From contig JAPLNI010000025.1 of the NCBI GenBank assembly GCA_026692865.1, forward strand, positions 220,309 through 284,308: DNA of 64,000 bases, given 5' to 3'. Source of the DNA: Planctomycetota bacterium (lineage in GTDB: Bacteria > Planctomycetota > Planctomycetia > Pirellulales > Pirellulaceae). The notes under the pieces were generated by a model. That model was not told where the DNA came from. It saw only the letters and a list, made by a program, of their open reading frames with translations, and did no database searches. Shown here piece after piece: positions 8,668 through 17,859 of this stretch (position 1 is the stretch's first letter; every line of letters begins with the position of its first letter). The translations under genes were made by a program, and so were the position numbers.

Positions 8668-9123
8668 CTAGCTGAGACGCACCCAAGCGTTACTGAGATG
8701 GGACTTGGGTGGTGCGACGCGAGCGACTGCTAAGTGAGGCATCCAAAGCGTTTTTTCGACGGCATCCAGCAACGTTGGCGGCTCGAAAGTTCGCGGCAAG
8801 CAGTAAACGCCTCCGACCGAATTGAGTGGACCGATCCAATCAACGTTCGGATAGGACGCGATAAAGATGATCGGCACTCCTTCGGATAATGGTTTCGACC
8901 GGAGTTGCTTGGCATCTGCCAAGGCTTGGTCGAGCGAATCTCCGATTGAAAAAACGATCAGATCAAGCGGCAATTCCTCGATCGCTTGTAAGGCAACTTC
9001 AATATTTCGAGCCAAAAAACAACGGTAACCCTGCATATCGAGGATTGCTGCGAACCCAGTCAGCATCACAGGATCAGGTTCAACGACCAGAATCATCGGC
9101 GGTTTGGTGACTTGGTTTTCCAT
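8668..9123 (-). CDS. Receiver-domain protein lacking the phospho-acceptor Asp
   Basis: The 151-residue protein is a single response-regulator receiver fold. The first acidic pocket is present (ILVVEPDPVML; Glu15, Asp17). The beta-3 strand, normally DLIVLD, reads LDLIVFSIGD, so Ser59 replaces the phosphorylated Asp. The usual Lys before the last helix is also altered (VYCLPRTFEPPTLLDAV). It is therefore a pseudo-receiver, probably signalling by protein contact rather than phosphorylation. It has no output domain and no kinase neighbour. The last ~25 residues extend past the fold. Confidence 0.8.
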   Translation of the reverse strand: MENQVTKPPMILVVEPDPVMLTGFAAILDMQGYRCFLARNIEVALQAIEELPLDLIVFSIGDSLDQALADAKQLRSKPLSEGVPIIFIASYPNVDWIGPLNSVGGVYCLPRTFEPPTLLDAVEKTLWMPHLAVARVAPPKSHLSNAWVRLS

Positions 9124-9312
9124 CGTTTTCCCTTACAATGCTCCCCCCTAACAAGAAAAGTCCGCTTAATGCCGTGCTTCCTTGCAACGAAGAAATCAGG
9201 CTAAAAAGTCGGCGAATGCAACGACAAATCACGGCAATGAGTTCGCGGCACGTAGTTTTTCCTGATAATTCATCACCCATCCGCAATTCCTTCTTTCGAT
9301 CCAGGTTGGTCT

Positions 9313-10911
9313 ATGTCTGAACAAAATCCATCCCCATCAGTTGATCTCGGAGATCATCAGGCAGCACGACTGGAAAAACTCCGACGATTGGAAGCGATGG
9401 GAATCGATCCGTGGGGGCAGCGGTTTGACGACAGAATCCTCAATTCGGTCGTTCGCGAAATGGCGGACCAAATTCGGTACGTCACAGCCGCCGGGAAGAC
9501 GCTGGTGCTACCGGATCTGGATACTACAACGCTTGTGGACGGGGTCGAAAAGCCGCTCGTAGATTATAAAGGCTGGAAGGCTGAGCAAGGCGAAGGCGAA
9601 GAAACCGGGCCGACAGTTCGTGTTGCCGGTCGGATTATGCTGATGCGACCGACCGGGAAGCTTGTCTTTCTTAAATTACGCGATTGGAGTGGCGATATCC
9701 AAGTTATGATTGGTAAGGGCCAGGTCGGTGACGATAACTTTGCAATTACCAAGCTTCTCGACTTTGGTGATTTGGTAGGAATTGATGGACGATTGGGCCG
9801 AACGAACACCGGCGAGCTGACGGTGCATGCGACGAAGCTCCACTTCCTTACCAAGACTCTTGAGCCACCACCAGAGAAGCATGCTGGCCTGACCGATCCC
9901 GAACTGCGTCAGCGCATGCGGTATGTGGATCTGACTTACAACACCGACTCGCTGGATACGTTTTACAAGCGAACGAAGATTATCCATTCGATTCGTACTA
10001 CGCTGGCCGGTCACGGGTTTTGGGAAGTCGAAGGGCCCACGCTTCACACGGTCGCAGGTGGAGCCGCAGCCAAGCCGTTCAACACCCATCATAACGCACT
10101 CGACATGCCACTGTTTCTGCGAATTGCACTGGAGCTACACCTCAAGCGACTGCTAGTCGGAGGTATCGAACGAGTCTACGAAATGGGACGCGTTTATAGA
10201 AATGAAGGAGTTAGCCCTAAACACAACCCTGAGTTCACGATGATCGAACTTTACTGGGCGTACGCTAACTACGAAACGATGATGGATCTGACCGAGCAGA
10301 TTATCACCGATGGACTCAAAGCAACGGGCCAAGGCTACCAAGTCAAATGGGGCAATCTGGATATCGATTTCACTCCGCCGTTTCAACGTCGTACCTATGA
10401 CGAATTGTTTCAAGAGTGCACCAAGATCGACCCCAACGATGCAACCGCGATCGCTGCCTTTGCAAAGAAAATAGGTCTCGATCCAACAGGCAAACACCCT
10501 GACGTGGTCAAGAGCGAAGTCTTCGAAGAAAAAGTTGAAGACTCGCTGGTCGGACCAATTTTCGTTATCGATTACCCGTCGAGTTTATGTCCGCTTACCA
10601 AGCGTAAGACCGGTAAGCCCGAGGTTGCCGAACGCTTCGAATTGTTCATCCACGGTATGGAACTCGCAAACGCTTATACCGAGCTGAATGATCCGCTGCT
10701 GCAAGAAGATCTATTCAAAACGCAACTCCAAGGAATGGAAGAAGATGACTCGATGGCCAAAATGGATACCGACTTCATACGCGCTTTGCGACATGGAATG
10801 CCGCCAGCAGGCGGGCTGGGAATCGGTATTGATCGTTTGATAATGTTGCTAACAAACTCCAAATCGATCCGAGACGTGATCCTTTTCCCGTTGCTGCGAC
10901 ACGAAACCTAA
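9313..10911 (+). CDS. lysS: Lysyl-tRNA synthetase, class II
   Basis: LysRS charges tRNA-Lys. The N-terminal OB fold (anticodon binding) is followed by the class II core. Motif 2 is clear (RVYRNEGVSPKHNPEFTMIE), as is motif 3 (GGLGIGIDRLIMLLTN), and AERFELFIHGMELANAYTEL lies between. Length is 532 aa, about 30 more than typical; the extra residues are an insertion at about 50-85 (VLPDLDTTTLVDGVEKPLVD) inside the N-terminal domain. Start is ATG. Confidence 0.97.
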   Translation: MSEQNPSPSVDLGDHQAARLEKLRRLEAMGIDPWGQRFDDRILNSVVREMADQIRYVTAAGKTLVLPDLDTTTLVDGVEKPLVDYKGWKAEQGEGEETGPTVRVAGRIMLMRPTGKLVFLKLRDWSGDIQVMIGKGQVGDDNFAITKLLDFGDLVGIDGRLGRTNTGELTVHATKLHFLTKTLEPPPEKHAGLTDPELRQRMRYVDLTYNTDSLDTFYKRTKIIHSIRTTLAGHGFWEVEGPTLHTVAGGAAAKPFNTHHNALDMPLFLRIALELHLKRLLVGGIERVYEMGRVYRNEGVSPKHNPEFTMIELYWAYANYETMMDLTEQIITDGLKATGQGYQVKWGNLDIDFTPPFQRRTYDELFQECTKIDPNDATAIAAFAKKIGLDPTGKHPDVVKSEVFEEKVEDSLVGPIFVIDYPSSLCPLTKRKTGKPEVAERFELFIHGMELANAYTELNDPLLQEDLFKTQLQGMEEDDSMAKMDTDFIRALRHGMPPAGGLGIGIDRLIMLLTNSKSIRDVILFPLLRHET

Positions 10912-11014
10912 AGGACTCGAACACTCGCGGACATGGCAATGAGAACTATTTTGGTAGCAATCTAAACGACTTGTTGCCATGCATCGCGACGACAATACAA
11001 ACCGCAGGGCATCT

Positions 11015-11365
11015 ATGAAAACGAGTAACAAAACACTGATACCGCCTGTTGTTCTGATCACGATAGGGACCGGTTGGTTGCTAACTACGATCGGTATAGC
11101 CCCTGGAGTCGATTGGGTATGGAGCCTTGGGCTAGCCATCGCTGGTCTCTTGACTTTAGTCATCTGCCGCATCGACAAACTGTCTGTCGTGGTCGGTCCC
11201 TTTCTGATCCTTGCGAGCTGTCTTTCGCTGCTTCGTCAAACTGGCCGGCTTACAACGAACATCGAAATTCCTATTCTCGTCATACTCGCAGGCATTCTCA
11301 TGTTCGTTGCCCGCATACCGTCAATACCAGCGCCGAATTGGATGGGTAAACAAAGCGATCTTTAG
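11015..11365 (+). CDS. Small multi-pass membrane protein
   Basis: A ~116-residue protein with four hydrophobic segments (PPVVLITIGTGWLLTTIGI; WSLGLAIAGLLTLVI; LSVVVGPFLILASCLSLL; IPILVILAGILMFVARIP). The arrangement resembles the LiaF-type/DUF5668 transmembrane domains, but the match is weak. An upstream in-frame ATG at 10979 would add 12 polar residues; I prefer 11015 because AGGG precedes it. It ends 4 bp before the convergent ABC permease gene ends. Function unknown. Confidence 0.6.
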   Translation: MKTSNKTLIPPVVLITIGTGWLLTTIGIAPGVDWVWSLGLAIAGLLTLVICRIDKLSVVVGPFLILASCLSLLRQTGRLTTNIEIPILVILAGILMFVARIPSIPAPNWMGKQSDL

Positions 11366-11368
11366 AAA

Positions 11369-13579
11369 TCAAGAGTCGGTATTCTCGACGTTTTTGATTT
11401 CGACCTTCTTTGTCATTACTTGAACCATCAAGATTCCCATTGCGAGACAGGCAAAACCTCCGGCCATCCAGATGATTGGCAGGTGCTTTTGGTTTTCAAT
11501 TCCTAGGCCCCACTGGCGAAGTAGGTCTTCATAACGAGGCATGGTAAAAAGCAGTCCGTTATGAATCGCATGAACGATCATTCCGGGTATAAGCGATCCA
11601 GTCTTCCAAGCAATCCAGCCGATGATTATCCCGAGTGCGGTTGTTGGGAGAAAGCGTTCGATGGCAAGTAGGTTTGGTGCAACCGTATGAAAGAGTCCGA
11701 ATAGAATCGCCGAGATAAGGATCGAAATCCAAGCGGCTTGTGCATTCTTAGAGCGACCGAGCATGCCTTGTAAAACAAATCCGCGGAAGAACCACTCTTC
11801 GGCCATCGCAATCATTATCGCCATTGAGATCCACACGGTGAGCAACGGCAGTGATAGGAATTCAGTCTTCGCTTTTTCCAGGTTTGCTAACTTTTCAAAA
11901 TCCAAAGAGGCAATTCCAAAAAGCTCCGAAATGATAAGTATCTCATGAGCAACTGTCCACATCGAAACCGAGATCAACAGAAGCCCAGGAATAGCAAGCC
12001 ACCATCGCGAAGCACCGCCGACAGGAAATGTTTTCGGAATACTGAGTTTACGCCAAAGGGCGAACAGAAGTGGAAGCATGCCAAACAGTAGCACAGTGGC
12101 AGTCGCGTTCAACCAAACGCGCTGTTGCAAGCTGAGTTCGCTCAGGCTAGCCAGTAAGTGAATAGCGACGAAGTAGATCGGAAAAAAAAAGGCCAGATAG
12201 ATAGTAAGGTGTTCAAGCGTTGGAAGGCGATTGAGTTGGGTCGGTGCGCGTAGCCAAGATCGCCATGAGACTTCAGAGTTTTGAGGCACCGCATGCATTC
12301 CAAAAAGCTGCGAGGCAATCGCCATTGCAATGATCGCATAACAAATCGTTGTACTGACAGCGATAATGCCAGGGATGACTTCTAGGTTTCCCGCTAAGCA
12401 CTCGCGGGCCATCAAAATCATGTTGATCAGTGGAATCGCGGCCATGGTTCCTGTTAGACGAACACTCGGTAAAAGGCTTAGAATCCCCGGCCCCATCGAA
12501 AGAATGATAACCGGTATCAAATAAGCTTGAGCTTCTTTAAAACTTTTTGCGACGGAACATAGAGCCAGAAGAATCGCGCTGAAAAAGGCCGCAAAAATAA
12601 TCAGCAGCGGAAGAACGGCAATTACACTCCAAAGCGAAAATCCATGGCCCCCCAGCAGGACATCGGATAGACCACTAAAGCGAAGCGTTACAAACATGGC
12701 AGTGAGATTGGCTATCGCAGTAAGGACCGCCACGGTGAGAACGGCAACGTACTTGCTGAGCAAAAGTGCAAAGCGAGGAATCGGCGTTGCAATCAAAGCT
12801 TCCATCGTACCACGTTCTCGTTCGCCAGCCGTTAAGTCAATCGCGGGATAAACCGCCCCAGTGATCGTCATTAGAACGAGCACCAACGGGATCACAGAAG
12901 ATAAACTGGAAGCAAGTGAATTTTCGCCCTCAATCGCCGTTGCAAGTATCTCGAACGGAGCACCTCGACTTAGCCCGTTGGCAATTCGAAGCTTGGAGGC
13001 TTCGTGCTCGTTGAGAGTTTGAAGCATCTTTCGTATTTCCGATAATGCGAACTCGCTTCGAGAATCATTCTCGCGATACCCGATCGAAAACAAATAGTTA
13101 CTTAAACGAGTGTTACCTTGGCTCGTGTTGCTATCGTCATCGATTCGATCTGTGATACTAACTGTCACATCGACTTCGCCCGCTTCCAGCGTGTCCTTGA
13201 GAGGCTTCTCAACGATGATGGCATTCCAATCAACGGGTTGATTACCTGATTTCGATTTGAACGGGCTCTCAGCACCTAGGACTGCGTCGGAGTATCGAAA
13301 CGGGCGATACGAGTCCGAAGCAGTGAGTGCTTGACTGCGATTGATAGCGTCTCCTAAAACATTCACGTTCCGTTCGCTCGACACACCGACAATGATTGTT
13401 TCGCTTTTGTTGCTTGAAACCGAGTTCAATATCAGTCGTTGAAGCGCGAGACTCAACACTGGGTAAACGAGCAGCGGCATGAGAATTAGAGTAAAAATCG
13501 TGCGTCGATCACGAAGCGTTTCTCGCAACTCCTTGACGCACATCCTCCACAGCCGACCTGAAAGCACCAATTCAATCAT
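11369..13579 (-). CDS. ABC-2 (NatB-like) permease fused to CPBP intramembrane protease
   Basis: The first ~450 residues are an ABC-2 type exporter subunit: a cytoplasmic start (WRMCVKELRETLRDRRTIFT), one membrane helix, a ~170-residue extracytoplasmic region, then five or six helices containing LTAGERERGTMEALIATPIP. The last ~250 residues form a CPBP/CAAX-type membrane protease domain, with EEWFFRG at about residue 593 and conserved His in FGLFHTVAPN and IVHAIHNG. NatB alone is about 400 residues. The gene overlaps the ATPase gene by 4 bp (ATGA), so transporter and protease are made together, perhaps to process the exported substrate. Confidence 0.88.
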   Translation of the reverse strand: MIELVLSGRLWRMCVKELRETLRDRRTIFTLILMPLLVYPVLSLALQRLILNSVSSNKSETIIVGVSSERNVNVLGDAINRSQALTASDSYRPFRYSDAVLGAESPFKSKSGNQPVDWNAIIVEKPLKDTLEAGEVDVTVSITDRIDDDSNTSQGNTRLSNYLFSIGYRENDSRSEFALSEIRKMLQTLNEHEASKLRIANGLSRGAPFEILATAIEGENSLASSLSSVIPLVLVLMTITGAVYPAIDLTAGERERGTMEALIATPIPRFALLLSKYVAVLTVAVLTAIANLTAMFVTLRFSGLSDVLLGGHGFSLWSVIAVLPLLIIFAAFFSAILLALCSVAKSFKEAQAYLIPVIILSMGPGILSLLPSVRLTGTMAAIPLINMILMARECLAGNLEVIPGIIAVSTTICYAIIAMAIASQLFGMHAVPQNSEVSWRSWLRAPTQLNRLPTLEHLTIYLAFFFPIYFVAIHLLASLSELSLQQRVWLNATATVLLFGMLPLLFALWRKLSIPKTFPVGGASRWWLAIPGLLLISVSMWTVAHEILIISELFGIASLDFEKLANLEKAKTEFLSLPLLTVWISMAIMIAMAEEWFFRGFVLQGMLGRSKNAQAAWISILISAILFGLFHTVAPNLLAIERFLPTTALGIIIGWIAWKTGSLIPGMIVHAIHNGLLFTMPRYEDLLRQWGLGIENQKHLPIIWMAGGFACLAMGILMVQVMTKKVEIKNVENTDS

Positions 13580-14337
13580 GCAGCACCACGCTGGTCTATC
13601 AAGTCAATAAACATGTCGACCAAGTGTTCCCTGCCAGTGGCTTCTTGAAGCCGCTGAAGTGTACCTTCGTAACGTATCTTTCCTTGGTGAAGCAGTCCAA
13701 AGCGGTCACAAACACGTTCGGCTTCATCTAAGCGGTGCGTCGATAGCAAGATGGCTTTGCCTCGTTGACGTAACAAGTCAATGAACTGAAACACGGTTCT
13801 GCTGCCAACCACATCTAGACCGCGAGTCGGTTCATCAAGAAGCATTACTGGCGGGTCGTGCATGAGTCCCCGAGCGAAGGTAACACGTTGCTTCTGGCCC
13901 GTGCTTAGAGTCGAACAACGTTGATTCAAAACCTTTTCGATATCGAGCAACTGAGCAAGTTCCGACAGTCGCGTCTTGGCTAGTGCTTGTGGGACCCCAT
14001 AAAGATCCGCGAAATAGCTCAGCATCTCGTGGACGCTCAGCCACGGATACACGCCATCGTTGGTTGAGATCATCCCCAGCTTCGATAATACCGCTTCGGC
14101 TTGGTTCTTATGAGCCGATTGGCTGTCGGTTCTAGCACCATCCACTGTCGCGAAACCCGAGTCTGGCGACAAAAGCCCCATGACCATTCGCAGCGTTGTG
14201 GTTTTTCCCGCTCCATTGGGCCCTAAAAGCCCGTAAACTTCACCGGCCGATACAGTGAAAGATATTGCGTCAACCGCTTGGTTCACTTGCCCGTGTGTCG
14301 TCCGAAACGCCTTGCTCAACTCGGAAGCGACAATCAT
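13576..14337 (-). CDS. ABC transporter ATP-binding protein (NatA-like)
   Basis: This is the energising subunit for the fused permease downstream. Walker A is GPNGAGKTT (residues 39-47), the signature is LSTGQKQRVTFARGLMHDPP, and Walker B is PVMLLDEPTRGLD, with the switch His in LLSTHRLDEAERVCDRFG. At 253 aa it is a standard ABC-2 ATPase of the NatA/CcmA group. The start chosen is ATG at 14337 (MIVASELSKAF); a longer frame from TTG at 14355 would only add hydrophobic leucines. The stop overlaps the permease start, giving a two-gene operon. Confidence 0.93.
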   Translation of the reverse strand: MIVASELSKAFRTTHGQVNQAVDAISFTVSAGEVYGLLGPNGAGKTTTLRMVMGLLSPDSGFATVDGARTDSQSAHKNQAEAVLSKLGMISTNDGVYPWLSVHEMLSYFADLYGVPQALAKTRLSELAQLLDIEKVLNQRCSTLSTGQKQRVTFARGLMHDPPVMLLDEPTRGLDVVGSRTVFQFIDLLRQRGKAILLSTHRLDEAERVCDRFGLLHQGKIRYEGTLQRLQEATGREHLVDMFIDLIDQRGAA

Positions 14338-14462
14338 AAGTAGCAGTAACAACAAGGAATAGAAAAATCTGTCCTAAGACTCTTTTGATTGTACAATCGG
14401 AACACAAGCGTGTGTTGAGCCGAACAGCCGTAGAATTCACTTTAAACCGCTACCTTTGGAGC

Positions 14463-14480
14463 GCTCCGACTTGTCGGAGC
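14463..14480 (+). promoter_or_regulatory. Hairpin with CUUG-type tetraloop
   Basis: GCTCCGACTTGTCGGAGC is a perfect palindrome that folds to a 7-bp stem with a CTTG tetraloop, a loop known to be unusually stable. It is followed by TTTCGC. It lies between divergent transcripts, about 125 bp after the minus-strand start and 145 bp before the rpsO promoter. It could be an operator or a weak terminator; function is inferred from form. Confidence 0.4.
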
Positions 14481-14623
14481 TTTCGCAAATCAATCGTCTG
14501 TCGATCCTTATCAATCGCGTTAAACCCAGCAAACCTCACTTCTCGCGAGCTTTCCCGTTTCGCTACATCGCTCGCCCCAAAGCTGTGCCGAGCCACAGCA
14601 CTCCAAAGGCTGGAAAATTGGAG

Positions 14624-14651
14624 TTGCATAGTTCCTGGAAACCGGTAATAT
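14624..14651 (+). promoter_or_regulatory. Candidate sigma-70 promoter for rpsO-pnp
   Basis: TTGCAT at 14624-14629 and TAATAT at 14646-14651 are separated by 16 bases. They lie about 70 bp before the rpsO start. The match to TTGACA/TATAAT is four of six and five of six. No transcription data are available. Confidence 0.4.
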
Positions 14652-14717
14652 CAATGACTTATCTATAGGTCAGTGTATGTAAAGTTTTCGGCCCTTAGTG
14701 GTGATGTAAGGAAGTTT

Positions 14718-14987
14718 ATGAGCTTAGCGACTGCAAGCAAGCAAGAAGTCATTCAGCAATTCCGTCAAACAGAAGTGGACAATGGTTCACCTGATGTCCA
14801 GATTGCAATGCTTACCCAGCGAATCAATATGCTAACTGGCCACATGCGAGGCCATTCAAAGGACTATTCCAGCCGTCGTGGTCTCCTGCGAATGGTTAGC
14901 AAGCGCCGATCTCTTTTGGATTACGTGCGAAAGCATGATCCAAACAAGTACTTGGACCTGATCAGTCGCTTAGGAATTCGAAAATAG
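14718..14987 (+). CDS. rpsO: 30S ribosomal protein S15
   Basis: S15 binds 16S rRNA in the platform of the small subunit. The 89-residue protein starts MSLATASKQEVIQQF and carries the family core GSPDVQIAMLTQRINMLTGH, then SRRGLLRMVSKRRSLLDYV, ending SRLGIRK. The frame is open further upstream, but ATG at 14718, preceded by GTAAGGAAG, gives the standard length. The gene is followed by a strong hairpin and then pnp, the common rpsO-pnp arrangement in bacteria. Confidence 0.97.
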   Translation: MSLATASKQEVIQQFRQTEVDNGSPDVQIAMLTQRINMLTGHMRGHSKDYSSRRGLLRMVSKRRSLLDYVRKHDPNKYLDLISRLGIRK

Positions 14988-14997
14988 TTTGCAAACT

Positions 14998-15026
14998 TTA
15001 TCGCCGTGTCCTCAGCACGGCGATAA
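14998..15026 (+). terminator. Hairpin after rpsO
   Basis: TTATCGCCGTG (14998-15008) and CACGGCGATAA (15016-15026) pair perfectly over 11 bp around a 7-base loop, followed by GCATTTTAG. The U run is short, so it may be a partial terminator or an attenuator that lowers pnp relative to rpsO, and may protect the rpsO 3' end. Confidence 0.7.
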
Positions 15027-15407
15027 GCATTTTAGTGAGTGTTTAGTTGCTTTCGAAAGAGTGCGAACGGCTGACTCGATCAAGTTTGGCGTTGTGGTAC
15101 ACGGTCGCATTGGGCGGCTGAGAAGGTTTGGTGTTGTAGATGTATTCGGAAGTGCTGGGCGAGATGTCTTTTGCACCACTTCTTCCGCGGTCGATGGGTA
15201 GAGCCGCATCTGTAAATGTTTGAGGACGTAGGAGTCCCTCTTTTGCGTTAGGCCTTCTTTCACATGTGTTGATGAGAAGGAAATCCCAGCTTCCCAAGTC
15301 GTGTTACTTTTGAGCTGATTCGCGTTCAAAGCGAAAAATGTAGTTGTTAATGATTGTTGTATTTATATGTTTGTTGTGTCCCTCTGTTAGATGTAGGAAA
15401 GAGACGC
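15027..15407 (+). other. Long 5' leader of pnp
   Basis: About 380 bp between the rpsO hairpin and the pnp start, with no credible gene on either strand. In enterobacteria the pnp leader is an autoregulatory target cut by RNase III; whether this leader does the same cannot be told from sequence. I see no strong promoter in it. Confidence 0.4.
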
Positions 15408-17729
15408 GTGAAGTATCGAGTAGAAAAGAAAATTGGTGAATCCATCCTCTCGTTCGAGACTGGCCAATTGGCAAAGCAAGCCAGTGCTTGCGTGATGGTT
15501 CAGTACGGCGAGACAATCGTTTTGAATGCCGCGGCAACAGGACCTTCGAGACCGGGAACAGATTTTTTCCCACTCACCTGCGATTATCGCGAACGACTTG
15601 CCGCAGCCGGTAAGTTCCCTGGCGGTTTTTTGAAGCGTGAAAGCCGACCAACCACTAAAGAAACCCTCACCAGTCGTTTGATGGATCGCCCGATTCGTCC
15701 GCTATTCCCAGAAGGCTTCTTCGACGAAGTACAGCTCCAATCGAGCGTTCTGAGCAGCGATATGCAAAACGATGGTGACGTCCTTGCGATGAACGGTGCC
15801 GCTTGTGCGCTGCTCATCAGCAATCTTCCTTTCGACGGCCCCATCGCTTCGACACGAGTTGCTCGCGTCGATGGCAAGCTGATCGCCTTTCCAACTCAAG
15901 CCAACTTGGATGAATCCGATTTGGACATGATTGTTTCAGGCAATCTCAAGGAAGTCGTGATGATCGAAGGTTTCGCTCAGGAAATTCCTGAAGCAGAAAT
16001 GATCGAAGCAATCCTGTTTGCACAAGGCATCATTCGTGAAGTGATCGCCCTGCAATTGGAACTTTTTGAAAAGATTAAACCAGTCAAGATCACGTTCAAG
16101 GCACTCGACGATTCGGCGTTGATCGGCCAGTTGAGCGAACGCTATTACGATCGCTTCAAGGCTGCCAAGCAGACCGAGGGCAAGGCGGCTCGCAATGAAG
16201 CTTGCAATGAACTTCGTAAGGTAGCTCATGAAGAAATGATCCCTGACGCAGCCGCTGAAGGAGCCCTGACCAAGGACGTGTTCCATCGCGCTTGGCACTC
16301 GTTGGAAAACAAAGTCGTTCGCGATTTGATCCTTGCGGGCAATCGTGCTGATGGCCGTGACGCAACATCGCTTCGAGCCATTGAGTGCGAGGCAGACTTG
16401 CTTCCTCGTGTACACGGGTCAGCCTTGTTTCAACGTGGTGAAACCCAAGCGTTGGTTACGATCACTCTCGGCACAACCCGTGACGAGCAACGAGTGGATG
16501 GATTGCTGGATGAATTCAGCAAGAAGTTCATGCTCGACTATAACTTCCCATCGTTCTCGGTTGGCGAATGCCGTCCGATACGAGCTCCAGGACGTCGGGA
16601 AATTGGTCACGGTGCATTGGCTGAGCGATCGCTCGAACCAGTTCTTCCCGATCCAGACGACTTCCCATACACGATCCGTGTTATCAGCGATATCCTTGAA
16701 AGCAATGGTTCATCTTCGATGGCCAGCGTTTGCGGTGGATGCTTGGCTCTGATGGCCGCTGGTGTTCCCATCACCAATCCTGTTGCTGGTATCAGCATTG
16801 GACTTATTCGTGAGAAGGATGGCCGCTATATCCTTTTGACAGACATTTTGGGCGATGAAGATCACCACGGTGACATGGACTTCAAGATCTCGGGAACGCA
16901 AAACGGGATTACGGGCATTCAGCTCGATTTGAAGATCGCCGGAATCAGTGAAGAAATCATTCGTGGCACTCTCAAGCAAGCTCGAGAAGCCCGTATGGAA
17001 ATTCTTCGTAAGATGCTGACATGTATTCCACGACCTCGTTCGGAAACCAGCCGCTATGCGCCGCGATTGCTCCGAACCAAGATCGATCCAGAAAAGATCG
17101 GCATGTTGATCGGACCGGGCGGTAAGAACATCCGTTCGATCCAAGAAGATACCGGAGCGACAATCGACGTCGATGATGATGGAACCGTCACGGTAGCAAG
17201 CATGAATGCAGACTCGGCCAAGGAAGCTCTTGGTCGTGTTGAAGCTTGCACAGCTACTGTACAAATCGGCAAGATCTACGACGGCACCGTGACGAGCATT
17301 CGTGACTTCGGTGCATTCGTCGAAATCCTTCCGGGTCGAGATGGTCTTTGCCACATTAGCGAACTATCCAGCGGATACGTTCAAAGCGTGGATGCGATTT
17401 GCAAAGTCGGTGATGCAATGAAAGTCATTGTGATCGACATTGATGATCATGACCGCGTGAAGCTTTCGCGACGACGCGCTCTGGAAGAGCTCGGTATCGA
17501 AGACGAATTTGCTCAAGCTGAAGAAGTCGAAGAGTTCGATGAAAACGGCGAGCGCGTAGTTCGAGCCGAACGACCCGAGCGATCCGCTCCGGACCGTGGT
17601 GGTGACCGCGGTGGATTCCGTAGCCGTGAAGGCAGCGGCGGAGGCGGTGGACGCGGCCGCAGCGGCGGCGGCGGTGGTGGACGTAGCGGTGGCGGCGGTG
17701 GACGCAGCGGTGGTGGCGGCCGACGATAA
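15408..17729 (+). CDS. pnp: Polyribonucleotide nucleotidyltransferase (PNPase)
   Basis: PNPase degrades RNA 3' to 5' by phosphorolysis. The start chosen is GTG at 15408 (VKYRVEKKIGESILSFETGQ), behind AGGAAAGAG, which matches the family N terminus; the frame is open 18 codons further. Order: first RNase PH domain (to ~230), linker, second RNase PH domain (~310-540), KH domain (IGMLIGPGGKNIRSIQEDTG), S1 domain (GTVTSIRDFGAFVEILPGRD). It then has an acidic segment and a ~45-residue Gly/Arg/Ser tail (GGGGGRGRSGGGGGGRSGG), an RGG-like RNA-binding extension not present in E. coli PNPase. Confidence 0.97.
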   Translation: MKYRVEKKIGESILSFETGQLAKQASACVMVQYGETIVLNAAATGPSRPGTDFFPLTCDYRERLAAAGKFPGGFLKRESRPTTKETLTSRLMDRPIRPLFPEGFFDEVQLQSSVLSSDMQNDGDVLAMNGAACALLISNLPFDGPIASTRVARVDGKLIAFPTQANLDESDLDMIVSGNLKEVVMIEGFAQEIPEAEMIEAILFAQGIIREVIALQLELFEKIKPVKITFKALDDSALIGQLSERYYDRFKAAKQTEGKAARNEACNELRKVAHEEMIPDAAAEGALTKDVFHRAWHSLENKVVRDLILAGNRADGRDATSLRAIECEADLLPRVHGSALFQRGETQALVTITLGTTRDEQRVDGLLDEFSKKFMLDYNFPSFSVGECRPIRAPGRREIGHGALAERSLEPVLPDPDDFPYTIRVISDILESNGSSSMASVCGGCLALMAAGVPITNPVAGISIGLIREKDGRYILLTDILGDEDHHGDMDFKISGTQNGITGIQLDLKIAGISEEIIRGTLKQAREARMEILRKMLTCIPRPRSETSRYAPRLLRTKIDPEKIGMLIGPGGKNIRSIQEDTGATIDVDDDGTVTVASMNADSAKEALGRVEACTATVQIGKIYDGTVTSIRDFGAFVEILPGRDGLCHISELSSGYVQSVDAICKVGDAMKVIVIDIDDHDRVKLSRRRALEELGIEDEFAQAEEVEEFDENGERVVRAERPERSAPDRGGDRGGFRSREGSGGGGGRGRSGGGGGGRSGGGGGRSGGGGRR

Positions 17730-17790
17730 TCTAGTCGGTACTCCAATCGCTTAAATATAGTTTGTCAACTAGCTGCTTCATAGCAAATCT

Positions 17791-17825
17791 AAAGGTCGCC
17801 CTCAAAACAGGGCGGCCTTTTTCTT
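17791..17825 (+). terminator. Rho-independent terminator of pnp
   Basis: GGTCGCCCT (17794-17802) pairs with AGGGCGGCC (17809-17817), one G-U pair, 6-base loop, followed by TTTTTCTTTT. Located about 60 bp after the pnp stop. Confidence 0.9.
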
Positions 17826-17859
17826 TTCATACAAACTTTGTTGAGTCTTGCCTTTTTTG

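Larger units (their letters stand above)
14338..14717. other. Divergent intergenic region, NatA-like ABC gene / rpsO
   Basis: The two short plus-strand frames here look non-coding (no family, Arg/Ser-rich, overlapping each other). The stretch contains a hairpin at 14463-14480 and a plausible sigma-70 promoter at 14624-14651, both listed separately. The rest would be the 5' leader of rpsO and the promoter region of the divergent ABC operon. Confidence 0.5.

Noticed and set aside
14385..14668. Two overlapping plus-strand frames upstream of rpsO
   Set aside because: They overlap each other, have random composition and contain a hairpin and a likely promoter.
17513..17746. Pro/Arg-rich frame antisense to pnp
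   Set aside because: Mirror of the Gly/Arg tail.
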